Assembly (NCBI GenBank): GCA_039105265.1
Contig: JAPFFF010000044.1
Location: 992,001-1,056,000, forward strand
DNA: 64,000 bases
From: Tritrichomonas musculus
Taxonomy: Eukaryota; Parabasalia; Tritrichomonadida; Tritrichomonadidae
Reading direction: 5' to 3'
Shown one piece after another: positions 45,117 through 55,610 of the stretch (positions are counted from its first letter, which is position 1; each line of letters starts with the position of its first letter). The translations under genes and the position numbers were made by a program. Under the pieces are notes generated by a model, which was given only the letters and a program-made list of their open reading frames with translations, did not search any database and was not told the origin of the DNA.

Positions 45117-45126
45117 AAAAATAAAA
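45117..45126 (-). promoter_or_regulatory. TTTTATTTTT motif deciding the start of the GIY-YIG-type gene
   Basis: Minus strand TTTTATTTTT ends 7 bases before the ATG at 45109. Confidence 0.5.
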
Positions 45127-45163
45127 AAATAAATAAAAAATGAAACATGTGAAAATCAATCAT

Positions 45164-48100
45164 TTAAAATTTAACAGTTCGTGAAAATTGATTTAAATTT
45201 GTTTGCTGATATGATTTTGTTTTCTTGAAACAATTACAGCCATCAAGTAAATTAAATGTTATTGATTCTCCATGATACATTCGCTCGTATAACTCTTCAA
45301 CTGTGATATTCATTCGTCTGCATTTATTCAAAATGACTTGCTTTGGAATGCCTTTCATTCTGATGTGATAACCTTCATGACCTTGTTCATCGACTAGAAT
45401 ATCAAGATATGATTTTTTACCGAGAGCAATTAATTTACGTGAATGAATAGCACCAACAGCAACATTAAACGAATCAAAATCACGATGATATTGAGTCATA
45501 TTTTTGCCTATCAAATCCTTGCCATATTTGAGTTTGTATATCTTGGCTAGCTTTTCAATGTCATCGTTGAATATGTGTAAACTGTCGCAATCTTGGTAAT
45601 ATACATTGATGTTATGTTGTTCAGCTGTACCAATAACTCGATTCATTAAATATTTTGACCATGACAAAACAGATGCACCAAATTGTGGTAAATTAAAATG
45701 ATTATTGATTGGTTTGATTCTCTTGACATATACATTATTAATATTCTCATTATCAACGACTTCACGAATATAATTGTAATGTTTCCAAATATAACCAATG
45801 ATTTTATTTCGTGGTACACATTTTGTCTCTGTTGTTATAGCTTTCAATATTGATTTGCCATAAATTGAATTTAATAATAGTTTGATTGTTTTTTCTAGTG
45901 GGTTATGGTCTCGTTTATATTGTTCACGAAGTTTAAATAATTTTTCAATGAATACGTTGATTTTGTTATTAAATCCATCATTGAAATAATATCCACGTAT
46001 GAATTCATAATCGAAATCATAAAATTCAATTAAATCTTCAAATGCTCGTTTGTCTAAATAATAATGTTGGACACATTCATTACAAAATATCTTACTACCT
46101 GCATCATTGTATTTAAACACTTGACCGAATCTATAGGGTCGTGATGATTTACATTTGATGTTTGTGATATTGATTTCGATGAAAAATGAGTCATATGATA
46201 ACAATTCATTTGTTGTTATGTTTTGTGGTATTATTTTTGGTTTTCCTTTTGGTACACCATTCATGACATGCATTGCTGATGGATATAATGAAACAGCATC
46301 GAAATCTTGTATGTTGCCTTCGATGTATTGCTTTTCATTGTTTGCTGTCATTGAACGACCACCACTGACACATCGTTGAATGAAGTTTTGTGGTTTACCT
46401 GATAATTCACAACAACCATCGAAACATCCATAGTTTAAAGCAAATTGATAACCAATTGATGAGATAGAAATATATTGATGAACATTGAACATTTTTGTTT
46501 TAGTTTTGTTGAATACAGTTTGCAAATCATTATTAAATTTCTCAATGCCCTTCATTAACACGATGCAATCTTTTTTACAATAGAACTTTGCGTATTTCAT
46601 TATGTCAATCGTTAATTGTTTGTCATCATATGCATTTGCAATTTGTGAGTTTGTTATTAATTGTTGCCAATCATTTTTGATTTCATTGAATGATTTTTTA
46701 TCTTGTTGTTCATTGAAATATTGAATTTGAAATTCTAACGCTGAAACTATATTTCGTTTGATGTTTCGTTCGTTGTATAATTTATATGCCATCACTTCCT
46801 TATGAACATTCAATTTGAACATTGTTGCAAAATCTCTCAGTGGTGCAGGTATTAATGAATAGCTATCACGGAACGTTAATGTTTTGATTAATTTACCGTC
46901 ATCATATTTCATCATCACTAGTTGAAGAATCGTTCCTGTACGTTCAATTAATTTAACATTCCAACCAGGTGTGTTAATGAAAAAACATGAATCATATTTC
47001 AAATTATGAAAATATGTTAATGAACCATCATCTAAATAATCTAATAATTGATTTGATATGTCATCACCAACAAATGACATTGATATTATTTTTTCATTGT
47101 CTCGATGAACCGTGCAATTTAAATATGGAACGTGTGGTGATACATTAACATTTGATTCATAATCGCTAAAATATATTTCAGTCCATTGTTTAGCTTCTTT
47201 TTGACCGCGTTTGATTGATTTCAAACATAGTTTGTCATCATATTCTAAATCTTCATAATCGTTCAAATGATTGTATTCTGTTGATGATAATATATTTTTT
47301 TCACATGCTTTGATTTCTTCAAATTGACCATCTCTGAACATATTTCGTAAAACTGTTATCAATGGTTTTCCATCAATTGGTTTGTTTATCATGTAGTGTT
47401 CTTTGTATAACAGCAAACGAACAGTGCGCTTATAATCTTTTGCCCATGATTTTTTAGTTGTGTTGATTTGCATTATTTGTTGTCTACAAACTGGTTTTCG
47501 TTCATCAATTCGAGTAATGATGAAATGACATTTAAACTGTTTGGCAATGTTAATTATCTTGTCATTCGGTATTGATTTTGTCATTACACAATATCTCAAA
47601 TGTTGTATTTCTTGCTTTGTGAACACTTCTGATTTTATGCATGCATAGACAAAACAATTATCATTGTAATTATTTTTGTCAAAACTATTGAATATCTGGT
47701 AATCAGTCAAATCAACATCAGATAAATTAATGTATGGAAAGAATGAACCATCTTTTGAATCTCGAAAATCTTCATCCAATTCTATTTCTTCGTCATAGAT
47801 TTTATTTGATGATGGGCTTTGTTTTTTGATTTTGAATTTAGATGTTTTGTTGTTAGTGGATTTGTCAATGAATAGAATTTCATAACGAACAGGTGCAAAT
47901 ACGTTGTCAATGTATGGGTTCATGTCTGATTCATCAGTGTTTAAATCAATTGTTCCAGCAATATGACCAATTGTAGAATCCATGTTGAATTTGTTTGATA
48001 GTGTGAACCATTTATAACTGCCATCTAATGAATAAGCTTTGACAACAGGTCTTGTGGTTGTCTTGTGTGAATATATGTATCTTAACATTTCAGTGAATGC

Positions 48101-48580
48101 GATTCGTTTATCTTCATCATCACCGATATCAATTTCAAATGATATTTCATTGTTGGTGTTATAAATGAAGTGTTTCATATATTCTTTGTATTGTTTCTTA
48201 TCTTTGACATCACTGACACGTTGTTCATATGCTTTGCGTTCATCTGATTTTGATTCATGATATACATCATTAACATCATTCATCATTTGTCGTTCTTCGA
48301 TTGCATTTTGTTTGATGTGTTGTTTATATTGTTCATTTGTTGTGTGTTTCATTTTTTGTTCGCTTTTCATTTGTTTCATTCGTTTGAATAACTCATCATC
48401 AGTTTTCTTGAATCCATTAACATAATCATTAATTCTTGCTCCACGAATTAAATTCATATTTCTCATGTTCGTTCGTAGTTGTGTTCGTAATTGAGTCAAT
48501 GACATATTGTTTTGATTTTGAAAACCAGGTAATGATAAAATTTGTTGTTTAGTCAATTTTGTTAAAAGCTGATTGTTCAT
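45164..48580 (-). CDS. Protein-primed DNA polymerase B of Polinton E, 1138 aa, looks whole
   Basis: Complete Polinton polymerase. Residues 1-60 form a small helical module (LTKLTKQQILSLPGF, then GARINDYVNGF) also found in the neighbouring 818-residue protein. A region around 290-400 carries NYNDNCFVYACIKS and resembles the domain preceding the exonuclease in other Polinton polymerases. Exonuclease motifs are SDYES (about 471), HNLKYD (about 523) and YCKKDC (about 665). Polymerase motifs are FDAVSLYPSAM (about 760), LLLNSIYGKS (about 903), YYQDCDSLH (about 995) and LGKKSYLD (about 1055). The enzyme would replicate linear element DNA from a protein primer. It is next to the 818-residue gene (59-base gap), with a TTTATTTTTG motif 25 bases before the start. 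Confidence 0.93.
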   Translation of the reverse strand: MNNQLLTKLTKQQILSLPGFQNQNNMSLTQLRTQLRTNMRNMNLIRGARINDYVNGFKKTDDELFKRMKQMKSEQKMKHTTNEQYKQHIKQNAIEERQMMNDVNDVYHESKSDERKAYEQRVSDVKDKKQYKEYMKHFIYNTNNEISFEIDIGDDEDKRIAFTEMLRYIYSHKTTTRPVVKAYSLDGSYKWFTLSNKFNMDSTIGHIAGTIDLNTDESDMNPYIDNVFAPVRYEILFIDKSTNNKTSKFKIKKQSPSSNKIYDEEIELDEDFRDSKDGSFFPYINLSDVDLTDYQIFNSFDKNNYNDNCFVYACIKSEVFTKQEIQHLRYCVMTKSIPNDKIINIAKQFKCHFIITRIDERKPVCRQQIMQINTTKKSWAKDYKRTVRLLLYKEHYMINKPIDGKPLITVLRNMFRDGQFEEIKACEKNILSSTEYNHLNDYEDLEYDDKLCLKSIKRGQKEAKQWTEIYFSDYESNVNVSPHVPYLNCTVHRDNEKIISMSFVGDDISNQLLDYLDDGSLTYFHNLKYDSCFFINTPGWNVKLIERTGTILQLVMMKYDDGKLIKTLTFRDSYSLIPAPLRDFATMFKLNVHKEVMAYKLYNERNIKRNIVSALEFQIQYFNEQQDKKSFNEIKNDWQQLITNSQIANAYDDKQLTIDIMKYAKFYCKKDCIVLMKGIEKFNNDLQTVFNKTKTKMFNVHQYISISSIGYQFALNYGCFDGCCELSGKPQNFIQRCVSGGRSMTANNEKQYIEGNIQDFDAVSLYPSAMHVMNGVPKGKPKIIPQNITTNELLSYDSFFIEINITNIKCKSSRPYRFGQVFKYNDAGSKIFCNECVQHYYLDKRAFEDLIEFYDFDYEFIRGYYFNDGFNNKINVFIEKLFKLREQYKRDHNPLEKTIKLLLNSIYGKSILKAITTETKCVPRNKIIGYIWKHYNYIREVVDNENINNVYVKRIKPINNHFNLPQFGASVLSWSKYLMNRVIGTAEQHNINVYYQDCDSLHIFNDDIEKLAKIYKLKYGKDLIGKNMTQYHRDFDSFNVAVGAIHSRKLIALGKKSYLDILVDEQGHEGYHIRMKGIPKQVILNKCRRMNITVEELYERMYHGESITFNLLDGCNCFKKTKSYQQTNLNQFSRTVKF

Positions 48581-48605
48581 ATTTTACATTAATTAAAAAA
48601 ATGTT

Positions 48606-48615
48606 CAAAAATAAA
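48606..48615 (-). promoter_or_regulatory. TTTATTTTTG motif before the polymerase gene
   Basis: Minus strand TTTATTTTTG, 25 bases upstream of the polymerase ATG at 48580. Confidence 0.45.
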
Positions 48616-48639
48616 CAAAATAAAAAATGTTAATTAAAT

Positions 48640-51096
48640 TTATATCACATGGTCAAATGCATAATCATATTCATCTGATGCAAATTCGAGGTCAAAATCT
48701 GGATTCATGAAATTATTGTATGTCTCTTGTTGTTGAGTTTGTGATGATGAGTTATTTATTGAGCCTGCTGATTTCATATCTTCGAATGGTTTGTCTTCAA
48801 TTGTTGGCAATTGTGATGGTGGTTCAACTGGCTCAGGCTTTGATGTTATAACTGGTAATGCTGTTAGTTTTGGATTAACAAATGATTCATGTTTTATCTC
48901 TTGTTCCACTGGTGGTGTATCTTTCCTTTTGACTGGTTTACGTTTTGGCTTTTGTTCCTCAGATTCAAATAGTAGTGGTTCATTTGATTGTTCTAATGTA
49001 GCTTTATTGCCAAGGTCATCAATGAAAAATCCATATTGTTTTTCAACTGACTTTTTGATTTCTGTGTCGATATCATGTAAACTAATTGACATGAAATATT
49101 TATACTCAGGATATAGCATGTCATTAGTAAATGTATTATTAAATTTCTTTGCGGTATTGAATTTGAAATATGAAGACGGCAACCATTCGTTCAATTGATA
49201 ACTTTCGAATAATTTTGATTTGTCTTTCTTCCAAAAATTATTAAATGTGAGCATCATTTTCAAACATGTCAATATTGTATTTATTGTTGTTGGTTCATGG
49301 TATGGACTATCTTCTATTTTTTTCGTTACCAATTTATTTAATTTCCTCTTTTTATCTGATTCATTTGTTGAACATCTATCAATATATAAATTAGCAATTT
49401 GTACGAATGACCAATATATTTCATTAATGATATCACGGTCAACGTCTGGGAATGTTTGTTGAATTTGTTTGTAATTTTTGAATTGTGTTTCATTAACATA
49501 ATCCTCAACTGTTGGTTTATCATCAACACTTTCAACTCGTGGTTCTGGTGCTGTTGGTTCATTTGAATCATTATCAATTGGTTTTGCTGGTTCTGGCTTT
49601 GGTTTAGATTTCGGTAATGTTGCTTTTTTACCTGATTCATCAATGAAATATCCAAATTGTTTTTCAATTCCTCGTTTAATTTCAGTATCGATATCATGTT
49701 GTGGAATTGTCATGAAATAATTATATTCATCATTCAAATTATAATTATCGAAAAATTTGTGTAGACTATTATCAATTTTGAAATTCATATATTTACCAGG
49801 AATCCATTCTGCAACTTGATAACCTTCACGACAATAAAATACTTTTGATTTATCTTTTCTCCATAAATTATTGAAATCATACATCATTTTCAAACATGTC
49901 ATTATTGCATTTGTACTCACTGGTTCTCTCGCTGTGCTATTATATACTTTCTCCAATACTGATTTATTTAATAATTTATCTTTTGCGCTATCGGTAAATG
50001 GTAATCTATCTACACGTTGCCAACTGAGATTCAAAAATTCGTGATATATATCATTAATGATATCTCGTTCAACATATGGTAATATTTTTTGAATCTTCTT
50101 ATAATTTTTAGCTTGAGTTTCATTGACGTAATCTTCAACTGTTGGTTCATTTGAATCATTATCAATTGGTTTTGGTTTAGCTGTTTTAATTTGTGATGTC
50201 TTGACAACATTTGGTTTAGCTTTTGATTTCACTGGTTCTGATGGTTGTGATTTAGTTGTTTTGTCATAATGTGATGCTTTGATATTTTTAATCGTTTCCT
50301 CAACTTGTTGTTGTCCTCGTTTGCGAGCTGCTTCAAAAAATTCATCATCTATTTCATCCTCCTCTTCATTTTTTAATTCTTTCTTTTCTACATCTGGTGC
50401 ATTCAATAACTCTGTTTTTAATTTATCTATCTTTGGTTTAACTGTCTTTGGTACAGTGTCTGCATTCAGATATTTTAAAATTCTTTTTATATCAACTCTA
50501 GCATCCTTCAATACTGACTCTGTTTTTTGATTGGCAAGATATAAATAATCATAAACTTTAGGTTTGAAACCAAATTTATTTTTGAACAATTTTATATATT
50601 CATTTTCCATTTGTTTTAACATTTTTTGCGATTCATTCAGTTGTTCTATTGTATCAAACTCTTTGTTAAAATCTAAGTACACATCATCAATGATTTCTCC
50701 TATTTCTAATAATTTTTGAATATCTTCGTTATTTCGGTATTCAATAACTTCCTCGTGATTATGAGCAAACTTATCATATACCTTCCTTGCTTGTACTTTG
50801 ATTTTATTTATTTCCTGATATACACCACGTTCAAATTTTTTGTTGATTGATATTTTTTCATCAGCTTTTTTAACGTTTTCGATTTGTTGTTGTTTTATTT
50901 CATCACGTTTATTATATGCATCTATATAATCTTTCATACGAGCTCCTGTTTTTTTTAGCGAATAATGAACGTTATCATGAATTTTTATCTTCAAATCTGC
51001 TACCTTTAGTTTTTTATCACTTGCATCAAATCCAGGCAGTAATAAAATTTCACTTTTCTTCAATTTTGATATAAATTTTTCGTTATCCAATGACAT
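48640..51096 (-). CDS. Large charged protein with duplicated domain, Polinton E, 818 aa
   Basis: Not recognised as a named family. Residues 1-60 (FISKLKKSEILLLPGF, then GARMKDYIDAYNKRDE) match the N-terminal module of the polymerase. A helical, charged stretch follows to about 310. Then come two copies of a domain of about 175 residues (about 318-495 and 527-698), each beginning VEDYVNET and ending FIDE/FIDD...KATL, with shared ILTCLKMM-type and DIDTEIK segments. Pro/Ser/Glu-rich linkers with LysPro repeats separate the parts. The tail is acidic (DFDLEFASDEYDYAFDHVI). Position before the polymerase and the shared module suggest a replication partner, possibly a terminal-protein or scaffold role. 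That is inference. The frame looks whole. Confidence 0.65.
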   Translation of the reverse strand: MSLDNEKFISKLKKSEILLLPGFDASDKKLKVADLKIKIHDNVHYSLKKTGARMKDYIDAYNKRDEIKQQQIENVKKADEKISINKKFERGVYQEINKIKVQARKVYDKFAHNHEEVIEYRNNEDIQKLLEIGEIIDDVYLDFNKEFDTIEQLNESQKMLKQMENEYIKLFKNKFGFKPKVYDYLYLANQKTESVLKDARVDIKRILKYLNADTVPKTVKPKIDKLKTELLNAPDVEKKELKNEEEDEIDDEFFEAARKRGQQQVEETIKNIKASHYDKTTKSQPSEPVKSKAKPNVVKTSQIKTAKPKPIDNDSNEPTVEDYVNETQAKNYKKIQKILPYVERDIINDIYHEFLNLSWQRVDRLPFTDSAKDKLLNKSVLEKVYNSTAREPVSTNAIMTCLKMMYDFNNLWRKDKSKVFYCREGYQVAEWIPGKYMNFKIDNSLHKFFDNYNLNDEYNYFMTIPQHDIDTEIKRGIEKQFGYFIDESGKKATLPKSKPKPEPAKPIDNDSNEPTAPEPRVESVDDKPTVEDYVNETQFKNYKQIQQTFPDVDRDIINEIYWSFVQIANLYIDRCSTNESDKKRKLNKLVTKKIEDSPYHEPTTINTILTCLKMMLTFNNFWKKDKSKLFESYQLNEWLPSSYFKFNTAKKFNNTFTNDMLYPEYKYFMSISLHDIDTEIKKSVEKQYGFFIDDLGNKATLEQSNEPLLFESEEQKPKRKPVKRKDTPPVEQEIKHESFVNPKLTALPVITSKPEPVEPPSQLPTIEDKPFEDMKSAGSINNSSSQTQQQETYNNFMNPDFDLEFASDEYDYAFDHVI

Positions 51097-51104
51097 TATT
51101 TAAA

Positions 51105-51114
51105 CAAAAATAAA
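51105..51114 (-). promoter_or_regulatory. TTTATTTTTG motif before the 818-aa gene
   Basis: Minus strand TTTATTTTTG, 8 bases upstream of the ATG at 51096. Confidence 0.5.
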
Positions 51115-51134
51115 TTTGACGATTTATGATGATT

Positions 51135-51593
51135 TTAATTGAAGGCTGATTCATCAATGTCGTCTTCTCTATATTCAGTCATTGTTTGTTTTCTTATCTT
51201 CTCAACATTCTTTTTGTTATTACATTCAGTCGTATATGAAAGATAATATTTAAATGTTTCATCATCTTTTGTTATCGTTCGTGGTTTTGCATCAAAGACC
51301 AATACATACATCAAACCATTTCGTTTTGACAATTTGCGTTTGTTGTTTTGTGGAAAGTTTACAATCAATTCACCTTCGAATAGTTTTTCAATTTGTTTCA
51401 AATTCAAATAAATAATCTTTCGTGATTCATCAACAATTTTGATAAATAGAACCTTGACACAAATTTGTTCAAATTGATTTTTAAATGCATCATCACATTC
51501 GAAAAAACAATTAACTTCGACAACTTGATTATATTTTGAATGAATGAAATCAATGAATTTGTTTATTGATTGATAGACTCTGTTTGCTTCCAT
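51135..51593 (-). CDS. Polinton E protein of unknown function, 152 aa
   Basis: Not recognised. Mixed alpha/beta protein starting MEANRVYQSINKF, with a beta-rich middle (LIVNFPQNNKRKLSKRNGLM, then YVLVFDAKP) and an acidic end (YREDDIDESAFN). I chose the start at 51593 over 51635 because the TTTATTTTT motif lies between the two and the extra 14 residues are a hydrophobic stretch encoded by the motif itself. Same strand as its neighbours. Confidence 0.55.
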   Translation of the reverse strand: MEANRVYQSINKFIDFIHSKYNQVVEVNCFFECDDAFKNQFEQICVKVLFIKIVDESRKIIYLNLKQIEKLFEGELIVNFPQNNKRKLSKRNGLMYVLVFDAKPRTITKDDETFKYYLSYTTECNNKKNVEKIRKQTMTEYREDDIDESAFN

Positions 51594-51606
51594 TTTATAA
51601 CGTGAT

Positions 51607-51616
51607 AAAAATAAAA
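51607..51616 (-). promoter_or_regulatory. TTTTATTTTT motif deciding the start of the 152-aa gene
   Basis: Minus strand TTTTATTTTT, 13 bases upstream of the ATG at 51593. Confidence 0.5.
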
Positions 51617-51721
51617 GACAAAAGAAAACAATCAATGTTAGAATGCATATTTTATAACATTTACTATGGATTCCAATTGATGTTCAATTTTGTCTCATCT
51701 ACATATTAAAAAAATTTTGTT

Positions 51722-52252
51722 TTATCCATTGATGACATATTTGAGACATACATGATAGTTATTTGTTAAATCATTGAACTCTTTGTTATATGTCTGTTTG
51801 AAATCTGTGCATACTTCACCATTTTCATTGACGATTTTAATTGATTCTATTTTTCGAATTGGATTTGATTTTGTAGCACAACAATGAATGTCTTCATCAT
51901 AAAATATATCAACTGACTCTGCTTTTGTTATTGATTTGATTATTTGTTGTAATGATGTTGCAGGAACAATGATTGTATTTTTAGAAATGAGATTAGCTAA
52001 TAATGCTTTATCTTGGTTCAATAATATTTGAGCAAACGTTTCTAAAATCGTTAATTTATAATCAGTCAATGTTTCATCTTGTGGTTTATCATCAATTGTC
52101 AAATCTCTTGTGATTACAATATCTTCTTTTCCATCATCTCGTTTATTAATGATAATATTATTATTGATATTATTATTTGATTGAGCCGCTGATGTTGGTT
52201 CTAATGAAACGTTAGCTTGAATACCAGCTGTGTTTGTTCGCTTCTTAATCAT
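51722..52252 (-). CDS. Polinton E protein of unknown function, 176 aa
   Basis: Not recognised. The N-terminal 50 residues are Asn-rich and probably disordered, then DLTIDDKPQDETLTDYKLTI leads into a helical middle with LETFAQILLNQDKALLANLI and a strand-rich end that includes a Cys pair (HCC). No membrane segment. A TTTTATTTTT motif lies 8 bases before the start. It belongs to the minus-strand block between polymerase-linked and capsid genes. Confidence 0.5.
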   Translation of the reverse strand: MIKKRTNTAGIQANVSLEPTSAAQSNNNINNNIIINKRDDGKEDIVITRDLTIDDKPQDETLTDYKLTILETFAQILLNQDKALLANLISKNTIIVPATSLQQIIKSITKAESVDIFYDEDIHCCATKSNPIRKIESIKIVNENGEVCTDFKQTYNKEFNDLTNNYHVCLKYVING

Positions 52253-52260
52253 TTTGAATT

Positions 52261-52270
52261 AAAAATAAAA
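52261..52270 (-). promoter_or_regulatory. TTTTATTTTT motif before the 176-aa gene
   Basis: Minus strand TTTTATTTTT followed by AATTCAAAATG; 8 bases upstream of the ATG at 52252. Confidence 0.5.
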
Positions 52271-52285
52271 ATCAGTGTAATCAGT

Positions 52286-52681
52286 TTAATAAATAATGTT
52301 TGTATTAAATACTTCGCTACATGTTCCTTGAATCATATTTTTATTCTCTCGCTTTTGATATTTTGGTTTGAATTGTGTTGGTGGTAAATGTGTTTTCCTT
52401 ATGAACTTCCCATTATCTGTGATTATGGTTGGTGGTTCATTCAATGGTTTTGTTATATGTTGTCGTGTCTTCTCTAATTTCTTATGTTCTTCAGGAATAA
52501 TTTTATAATCTGGTTGATTCAAATATGGATTGAATGTGATTGCATATGTGTTATCGTTAGCAAATAAACCACAATCTAATTTTGAAACATTTTTAATCGT
52601 CTGTGTGTTTTCATTATACATTGTACCTTCAGCTCCAATAATAACGCTATTAGCTGATTTATATTTATTCGTTTGACTCAT
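52286..52681 (-). CDS. Polinton E protein of unknown function, 131 aa
   Basis: Not recognised. Polar, proline-containing, little predicted structure; contains LFANDNTYAITFNPYLNQPD and a basic stretch (QFKPKYQKRENKN). It is 45 bases after the capsid gene on the same strand, so it may be a small virion component. Supported mainly by the start motif and uninterrupted frame. Confidence 0.5.
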   Translation of the reverse strand: MSQTNKYKSANSVIIGAEGTMYNENTQTIKNVSKLDCGLFANDNTYAITFNPYLNQPDYKIIPEEHKKLEKTRQHITKPLNEPPTIITDNGKFIRKTHLPPTQFKPKYQKRENKNMIQGTCSEVFNTNIIY

Positions 52682-52686
52682 TTAAA

Positions 52687-52696
52687 CAAAAATAAA
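52687..52696 (-). promoter_or_regulatory. TTTATTTTTG motif before the 131-aa gene
   Basis: Minus strand TTTATTTTTG, 5 bases upstream of the ATG at 52681. Confidence 0.5.
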
Positions 52697-54281
52697 TAAT
52701 AACATGATTCATTATTGATTATTCATTTATTCAGCTGAAGTGATATCGTATGTACCAATTCTAGCCATTGGTGGCATACCATTTGGCTGAACCAATATTG
52801 AAATTGATGAATCATATAATAAACATAACAACGGAGCACAATCAACAATATTAGCATAATCATCATCATTGTCTTTCTTCTGTGCAACATTAATTTCAAA
52901 ATTGATTGGTGATAATGATGTTAAACCTTGCTGATATGTGTTATCAGTTTCTGTTGGAATAGCTATGAAAAATGATGTTCTGTCATTAGTATAATTTCCA
53001 GCATTATCATGATATCGTTTTGTGTTTATTAATGATGCAATAACTTCTTTGTTAAATCCTGACTGTTCACCATTCATATTCATTGCATTCTGACAATATT
53101 CAATAAACTCAGGACTGTCGCCATCAGTTCCAAATGGTTTTGCTGGTATGTTTCCATATGACCCACAGCTCAATTGAAAGCTTGTAAACAATGGATTTTT
53201 GAAAACAGTTTTATGTGTATGCTTGAGTGGAAACAGACAAAATATTGAATCAACGAAACGTGGAGTGATTGTAATTGTTGATTTGTCTATCGTTTGTGTT
53301 AGTTTATTTGTTGTTGTATATACTGAAATTGTTTGTGTTGGAAATGTTAATGGATGTGATGGGTCGCTATATCGTTGGACCAATGAATTATAAATTCTAG
53401 TATCAATACCAAAACATGGTACAATAGATTGACAATCAGTTGTTTCATAACTATTGACATAAAATATTCGTTCATCCTATTTGACAGTATTGACGTTATC
53501 TTTTGTTGTAATTGATGACCATACTTTAACTTTTTCACCAAGTGGTACAAATTCTGTTGTGATATCAGATAAATCATATTTAACAAATTTATTTAAACTA
53601 TTTCTCAATTTTATATCTGGACCTACTGGACAGCACACCATACCCGCACATGAGAAGAATAAACGCAATTCAATTTTTCCTGCAAATGCTGGTTAAGGAT
53701 ACCTCCAATGCCACTTCCTCCATTTTTCCGACACGCCAAACCAAAAAGCATTGGAGGAATGGAGGAAGTATTGAAAATTTATTTTTATAGAAATTTATTG
53801 TAATACTTTGTTTTATTTTATATATATATTAATTATGCAGAATATATACTTCATATAAAAAAATATATTTAAATTTCTAATTATTTATTATGATATTTTT
53901 ATTTTAATTTTGTTAAAAAATTCAAACTTTTTAAATTGAATTATGTTTTGCTAAATAAAAAAGGCATTTTTTCAAAACATCAATATATCGGTAAATATAA
54001 TTTTTTTTAAAGTAATTATTTTTTTAAAATTTTATATTTATATAATTAAATATAAATATATGCATTATTTTATCAAAAAATGAGTTTTTTGGTTTCCTCC
54101 AGATTGAATAAATTGAGTATGGAGGAACTTATGGCGGTTTGGAGGAAAAAAAGCATTCAAAAAGGAGGAAAAAACCGTCAAGGAGGAAGTTCCTCCATTC
54201 TCAATTTGGAGGAACTTTGGAGGAACTATAAATGTGAAGAAAAACATTTAATAATTTAATTCTTTAATTTATTTAATTATT

Positions 54282-54330
54282 TTATTAAACAATTATTTGT
54301 TTTTTTAAACAAATTTAAATTGTTTAATAA
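54282..54330. repeat. A+T palindrome in the composite element
   Basis: TTATTAAACAATTATTTG and CAAATTTAAATTGTTTAATAA form an imperfect inverted repeat of about 20 bases with a short T/A loop. It may mark the junction between the GGAGGA arm and the inner MULE-type element. Confidence 0.45.
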
Positions 54331-54499
54331 GATATTGTAACTATAAGAAAACTACTTTTCAAAGGTTAAACCAAAGCACTCTCTACCGCGCTTTGATAAT
54401 TATGTTGAACACTAAATTGCATTACTGCATTTAGAATATATGTAATATTACCAGTAGTTACTTTATCGCCTTCAAATCGGATGCGGAAAAAAATCCATG

Positions 54500-55610
54500 T
54501 TTTTTTTTCGATCTTTTCTTCAACAATATCAAGAACAAAATGATAAAAAACGCGTTAATACTTTAAATTTAATAAGTTATCAATATCATTCGACAATTTT
54601 TTTCGTGCATTTCATCCAAACCTTAAAATGCTGATACTGATATCTTTACGCCATGCTTATCAAAATACAAAAACAAATGCAAATCTGTCATATACTACTT
54701 TTCAAGTGAACAATTATATATTCAAAGCGATATTTGAAATCCATTAATTTTGATACAAATACAATTTTATATTATCTGAATATTAAGCTAATGTTATACG
54801 TTTTCCCGAATTTTAAAAGCACATATTGTACGAAAAATTAAGGATGTATTTTTTTATAAATTTAGGAAAGATATTTCATATTTCAATTTTCCGTATATGG
54901 ACCTTTATTTAATGTTTTTTGACCATAAATTTTAGATGAAATAACAAGTCATAATCTTTTATAAATATTTTTTTATATTTTTTCCTCTTATAACTCTGTT
55001 TTTTATATATGGCCAAATTAGTTATCAAAATATAAACTTTTTGAAAATAATCAAGCCATTTATACTCACAAAAAAAAAAAAAAAACTATATTTAAAAACA
55101 AGGTACATTTTTATTACAATATGATATATCATCTCTTTTGTTGTAATTTCATATAAGAGATCTCGCGGTAAAGAAAAAATGATTATTGAAGCTATATTAA
55201 ATTTAATATGTAAATAGTAATAATCATAACTACTATAATCTCAAATCAGTTAATTTTCCATATTATGTATGTTAATTATACTAGTATTATTACTGAAAAT
55301 ATTAATTATGAGAGTGAAAATGAAAATTTCGAAATTCGCATGGTAAATGAATCGTATGCTGTTATTAAAGTGCTAATCGCAGTAGTTCGTATTTGTTTTT
55401 GTATTTTGATAAGCATGGCGTAAAGATATCAGTATCAGCATTTTAAGGTTTGGATGAAATGCACGAAAAAAATTGTCGAATGATATTGATAACTTATTAA
55501 ATTTAAAGTATTAACGCGTTTTTTATCATTTTGTTCTTGATATTGTTGAAGAAAAGCTCGGAGAAAAAAAAAATTGGAAATTCCAAGTGTTCATGACATG
55601 TGAAATAAAA
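54500..55610. mobile_element. Non-autonomous MULE derivative inside the composite
   Basis: Its right side (about 54735-55615) is collinear with 620-1175 at the window start, and its left side (about 54505-54720) is the inverted terminal repeat. Examples are TTGATATTGTTGAAGAAAAG at the right and its inverse near 54510-54530. It has no coding capacity and is therefore a deletion derivative of the MULE family at 1-1195. Exact ends are uncertain within about 50 bases. Confidence 0.6.
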
